Shown in pieces: positions 6,654 to 9,600 of a DNA stretch of 9,600 bases. This DNA comes from Gemmatimonadales bacterium UBA7835 (GTDB lineage: Bacteria > Gemmatimonadota > Gemmatimonadetes > Longimicrobiales > Gaopeijiaceae), in the NCBI GenBank assembly GCA_002500925.1, contig DLTN01000053.1:39721-49320 (forward strand), written 5' to 3'. Below the pieces are notes generated by a model. It was not told the origin of the DNA. It made no database searches and worked only from the letters and a program-made list of their open reading frames with translations. The translations under genes were made by a program, and so were the position numbers. How positions within the stretch are numbered: the first letter of the stretch is position 1; the number at the start of each line of letters is the position of its first letter.

Positions 6654-7318
6654 CCGTAATTCTGTTCACCGTGATGGCTATTTCTTCATCACCGGCCGAG
6701 GTGTTAGCTGAGCCGGATTCAATGACTATAGCCCGCCTGCAGTACGATGGCGGTGGTGATTGGTATGCGAATCCCTCATCGCTCCCAAATCTTCTAGAGG
6801 CACTCAGTCAGCGCACAGGGCTGCCGGTAGCACGGCGGGAAGCAAACGTCACGCCGCTTGACCCTGCGCTTCGTGATTACCCCTATCTGTATATGACGGG
6901 GCACGGAGACGTAGTTTTCACACCAGCGGAAAGGGTCGCACTTCGAGAGTACCTATTGTCAGGCGGTTTTCTCCACGCAGATGACAACTATGGTCTCGAC
7001 GAAAGCTTCCGCGAAGAGGTCCGGCAGATCTTCCCTGATGCTGAACTTACGGAAATCCCCCCGGATCACCCTGTGTTTTCTACCTTCTATGACTTCCCTG
7101 ACGGACTTCCCAAGATCCACGAGCATGATGGAGAGCCACCGCAAGCACTCGGCATCTTCGTTGATGGACGCATGCTGGTGTTCTACTCGTACGAATCTGA
7201 TCTCGGAGATGGGTGGGAAGACGAGGGCGTGCACGAGGACACACCTAAAACAAGAGAAGATGCAATTCGCATGGGGGTGAACCTCTTCCTGTTCGCGTTA
7301 GGTCAAGCCGCTTCATGA
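6650..7318 (+). CDS. Exported DUF4159 domain protein
   Basis: A 222-residue protein with a short hydrophobic N terminus and a plausible signal peptidase site after VLA at residue 20, so it is probably periplasmic. The rest matches DUF4159 as I know the family: IARLQYDGGGDWY near 27-39, YLYMTGHGDVVF at 79-90, REYLLSGGFLHADDNYG at 99-115, then a helix followed by DHPVF and HEHDG and a C-terminal NLFLFALGQ. The glycine/histidine-rich segments suggest a flavodoxin- or amidotransferase-like alpha/beta core, but no catalytic Cys is evident and the activity is unknown. An in-frame stop at 6638-6640 and no alternative start force ATG 6650. As a result the signal lacks the usual basic N-terminal residues. 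It is coupled by ATGA overlaps to rsmI upstream and the DUF4175-like gene downstream, with which the family often travels. Confidence 0.88.
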   Translation: MTVILFTVMAISSSPAEVLAEPDSMTIARLQYDGGGDWYANPSSLPNLLEALSQRTGLPVARREANVTPLDPALRDYPYLYMTGHGDVVFTPAERVALREYLLSGGFLHADDNYGLDESFREEVRQIFPDAELTEIPPDHPVFSTFYDFPDGLPKIHEHDGEPPQALGIFVDGRMLVFYSYESDLGDGWEDEGVHEDTPKTREDAIRMGVNLFLFALGQAAS

Positions 7319-9600
7319 GTCCGGGGTCGTCGGAGCTTCTTCAAAGTCGTGTAATTGAGGTCCGGTCATACGTGGTTCGCAGGGCACGGACTGCTATGGG
7401 TGTCTGGTTAGGAGGCTGCCTCGTTTTCCTGCTCATAGCAGGGTGGCTTTTGGCTGGCTCCCAAGGATTTGTTCAGGGTAGCGACGCGCCCGTGATACTA
7501 GACGCGATTGCGCTCGCTTTGGTAGCCGGGGGAGTCTTTCGGCTGCGCACCTGGCTGGAGGGCATCTCTGAACAGGAATTGGCTTCTACAATAGAAAGGT
7601 CCGCCGGGATCGCTCCGGGTCTCGTGGAGGGCACACTGGAGCTCTCTCGGAGGATACCTTCAGGAGCATCGGCATTACTAGCCGGTCGAGCGGTGTCGGA
7701 TGTGGCCGACGACCTTGGTGCACGGTCTGACGAAAAGCTTGCGGGTCGGTTAGCAGAGCAGGTAGAGGCTTGGGTCAGATCAGGCCTAGCCGTTGGCGTG
7801 GTCTTGGCAGTAACTCTCGCCGGGCTAACGCTAGCCGTTCCAGCTCGCACTAGTTCCGTTTTGTCCGGATTGTTTTCTCCGCTCTCGATGATGCGTGATC
7901 CGGTCCCGCCTCCCTTAGCTGTTCAGCCTGGAGATATTGAGGTCCTCCGGGGGTCGGACGTCGAGCTTGATATTTCGGCCGCCGATAGGATGAGCATCTC
8001 CGTCGAGTGGCAGGCTGCTGGGGACATAGCCCGATCGGAATTGGTCGAGGTCATGGAAGGCAAGGCTCGATATACCTTTCGGACGGTGTCCGCAAACATT
8101 GAATATCGAGTGAGAGATGCAGCTGGTAACGCATCACCGACATACGGCATTGTGCCCGTAGATCCGTTGTTTGTAAGCGACATGATTTTGAGCGTGGCTT
8201 ACCCGCCGCATACTGGGCTTTCGGCGGATGAATTCCGCGGGGATCCGCCACCTCTGCGGCTACCTTCAGGATCCGTATTAGTCTTCGAAGGTTTAGCGAG
8301 TCGACCTCTATCTTCCGTCCAATTAGTGGATTCTTCGGGAAGCGAAGCAGTCTCATTTAGGGTCGAAGGAAATGAATTCGAAGCGAGGTGGTCTCCGTCC
8401 GTGAGTGGATCCTTCGAGTGGATGTTCCGAGATCGAATGGATGGCGCGGCTGAGATCCAGCCAGAAGCGTTAGAGGTCCTAGTGGTGCCCGATTCCGAAC
8501 CCACTATAGGAATTCCCATTCCAGGACGTGATACGGTCATGCCGTTAAATCTGCGCCAACCTCTTCTCCTTGAGGGTGGAGATGACTATGGACTTAGACG
8601 CATAGAGTTGGTGGCGTATCGAGTGACCTCTTTTGGAGAGCGGATGGAGCCCGTTGCGCAGGGCTTTGATGTAGGTGGTCAGCGCGCGATCCTTGCAAGG
8701 CCTCTCCTAGACCTGCGCGGTTGGGGCCTTATGCCGGGGGACACCGTTCGTTACTACGCGCGTGCGGTCGATAACAGTCCGGCATCTCAGGTTTCCATCT
8801 CAGAAGAGTATTCGCTTAGCATGCCTGATGCGGCGGACTTGAGGAGGGAAGCTGAAGACGCCTTTGAAGAAGTAGCAGAGAGGCTTACCGAGTTAGCTGC
8901 TGAAGCGGAGCGACAGTCAACGGAGAATCGTGAGCAGGCACTTGAGTCAGCGAGGCAGCGAGGAACGGAACAGGGCACAAGCGAAGAAGAGGCCTTCCGA
9001 GAGAGGGAGGAGTTGGAGGCAGCGCTGACTGAACAGGGCGAGATGAATGCTGTAGTCGATTCGATGAGGCAGGAAATGGAGGCTCTTGAGGAGTTAATGC
9101 AGGAGTCTGGGCAGGCCGATCCAGAGTTGCGTCGCCAGCTAGAGGAACTCCAGAAGTTGCTGGAGCAGATGACTGGTGACGAACTCAGGCAGCGTATGGA
9201 GGAAATGGCTGAAGCTCTCGAGAGAGAAAATACATCCGAGGCAACTGACGCATTAGAGGAGATGGCAGATGATCAAGAGGCGCTCCGTGACCGATTAGAG
9301 GAGGCAATGGAGCGATTCAGACGGGCCGCGTTGGAGCAAGACTTTCGCGCTACTACCAGTGAGCTTGAAGAGCTCGCTAGCCAAGAGCAGGCCTTAGCTG
9401 ACGCGATGAAGGAGGGAGACAACTCAGATCTCCGAGCTCGACAACAGGAGGACCTAGCACGTCAAACTGAAGCCATAGAGGAGAACATGGCGTCGCTGGA
9501 AGAACGACTAGCTGAGGTGGGCGAACAGCAAGCTTCGGAGGGCGTGCGTGAAGCGGTTGAAAGGTCGTCGGAGGCTCGAGAGAGCATGAATGAAGCTCAG
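7315..9600 (+). CDS. DUF4175-like membrane and coiled-coil protein (3' end outside window)
   Basis: An open frame runs from ATG 7315 to the window edge, giving 762 residues with no stop. Membrane segments are predicted near residues 29-48, 60-76 and 157-175. Residues of about 196-500 are beta-rich and Ig-like, with stretches such as VEYR-type strands, VSGSFEWMFRD and GDDYGLRRIELVAY, and probably lie outside the membrane. From residue 503 (MPDAADLRREAEDAFEE) to the edge the chain is almost entirely Glu, Gln, Arg, Leu, Ala and Met with heptad spacing, a long coiled coil. This order (N-terminal helices, beta-rich middle, long Gln/Glu-rich helical tail) fits DUF4175-type proteins, whose function is unknown. 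The start overlaps the DUF4159 stop and has only a weak AGGT upstream, consistent with translational coupling. Family identity is recalled, not searched. Confidence 0.8.
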   Translation, partial: MSPGSSELLQSRVIEVRSYVVRRARTAMGVWLGGCLVFLLIAGWLLAGSQGFVQGSDAPVILDAIALALVAGGVFRLRTWLEGISEQELASTIERSAGIAPGLVEGTLELSRRIPSGASALLAGRAVSDVADDLGARSDEKLAGRLAEQVEAWVRSGLAVGVVLAVTLAGLTLAVPARTSSVLSGLFSPLSMMRDPVPPPLAVQPGDIEVLRGSDVELDISAADRMSISVEWQAAGDIARSELVEVMEGKARYTFRTVSANIEYRVRDAAGNASPTYGIVPVDPLFVSDMILSVAYPPHTGLSADEFRGDPPPLRLPSGSVLVFEGLASRPLSSVQLVDSSGSEAVSFRVEGNEFEARWSPSVSGSFEWMFRDRMDGAAEIQPEALEVLVVPDSEPTIGIPIPGRDTVMPLNLRQPLLLEGGDDYGLRRIELVAYRVTSFGERMEPVAQGFDVGGQRAILARPLLDLRGWGLMPGDTVRYYARAVDNSPASQVSISEEYSLSMPDAADLRREAEDAFEEVAERLTELAAEAERQSTENREQALESARQRGTEQGTSEEEAFREREELEAALTEQGEMNAVVDSMRQEMEALEELMQESGQADPELRRQLEELQKLLEQMTGDELRQRMEEMAEALERENTSEATDALEEMADDQEALRDRLEEAMERFRRAALEQDFRATTSELEELASQEQALADAMKEGDNSDLRARQQEDLARQTEAIEENMASLEERLAEVGEQQASEGVREAVERSSEARESMNEAQ

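Noticed and set aside
8051..8540. Overlapping minus-strand open frames of 101 and 113 codons
   Set aside because: They are antisense to a continuous plus-strand frame that runs from 7315 to the window edge with consistent domain structure.

Overview
The window is a dense bacterial chromosome segment of moderate GC content. It reads as housekeeping genes with a small accessory patch in the middle. The best guess for the host is a Gemmatimonadota-like bacterium. That is an inference from the archaeal/eukaryote-type prolyl-tRNA synthetase and the DUF4159-DUF4175 envelope gene pair, not from a marker gene. No tRNA, rRNA, insertion sequence, CRISPR array or phage gene was seen. No gene-free stretch exceeds about 195 bases.

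Bases 1-4176 form one plus-strand block: the 3' end of proS, then lysA (diaminopimelate decarboxylase), guaA (GMP synthase) and a small DUF7010-like membrane protein. lysA starts inside the end of proS, and the next two junctions are ATGA overlaps, so the four genes are probably one translationally coupled operon. It combines tRNA charging, lysine/peptidoglycan precursor synthesis and guanine nucleotide synthesis with a membrane protein of unknown role.

Bases 4177-5280 turn to the minus strand. A 193-base convergent gap holds an extended imperfect hairpin (4283-4341). It is followed by a small putative lipoprotein resembling DUF4296, a 191-base spacer with no convincing gene, and a methylmalonyl-CoA epimerase. 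The epimerase is divergent from thioredoxin across a 92-base spacer that carries a short inverted repeat.

Bases 5281-9600 are plus strand again: trxA, then after 99 bases rsmI (16S rRNA 2'-O-methyltransferase for C1402), an exported DUF4159 protein, and the start of a large DUF4175-like membrane and coiled-coil protein that runs off the right edge. The last three are joined by ATGA overlaps. The DUF4159-DUF4175 pair is the least understood part of the window and looks like an envelope module whose remaining genes lie beyond base 9600.
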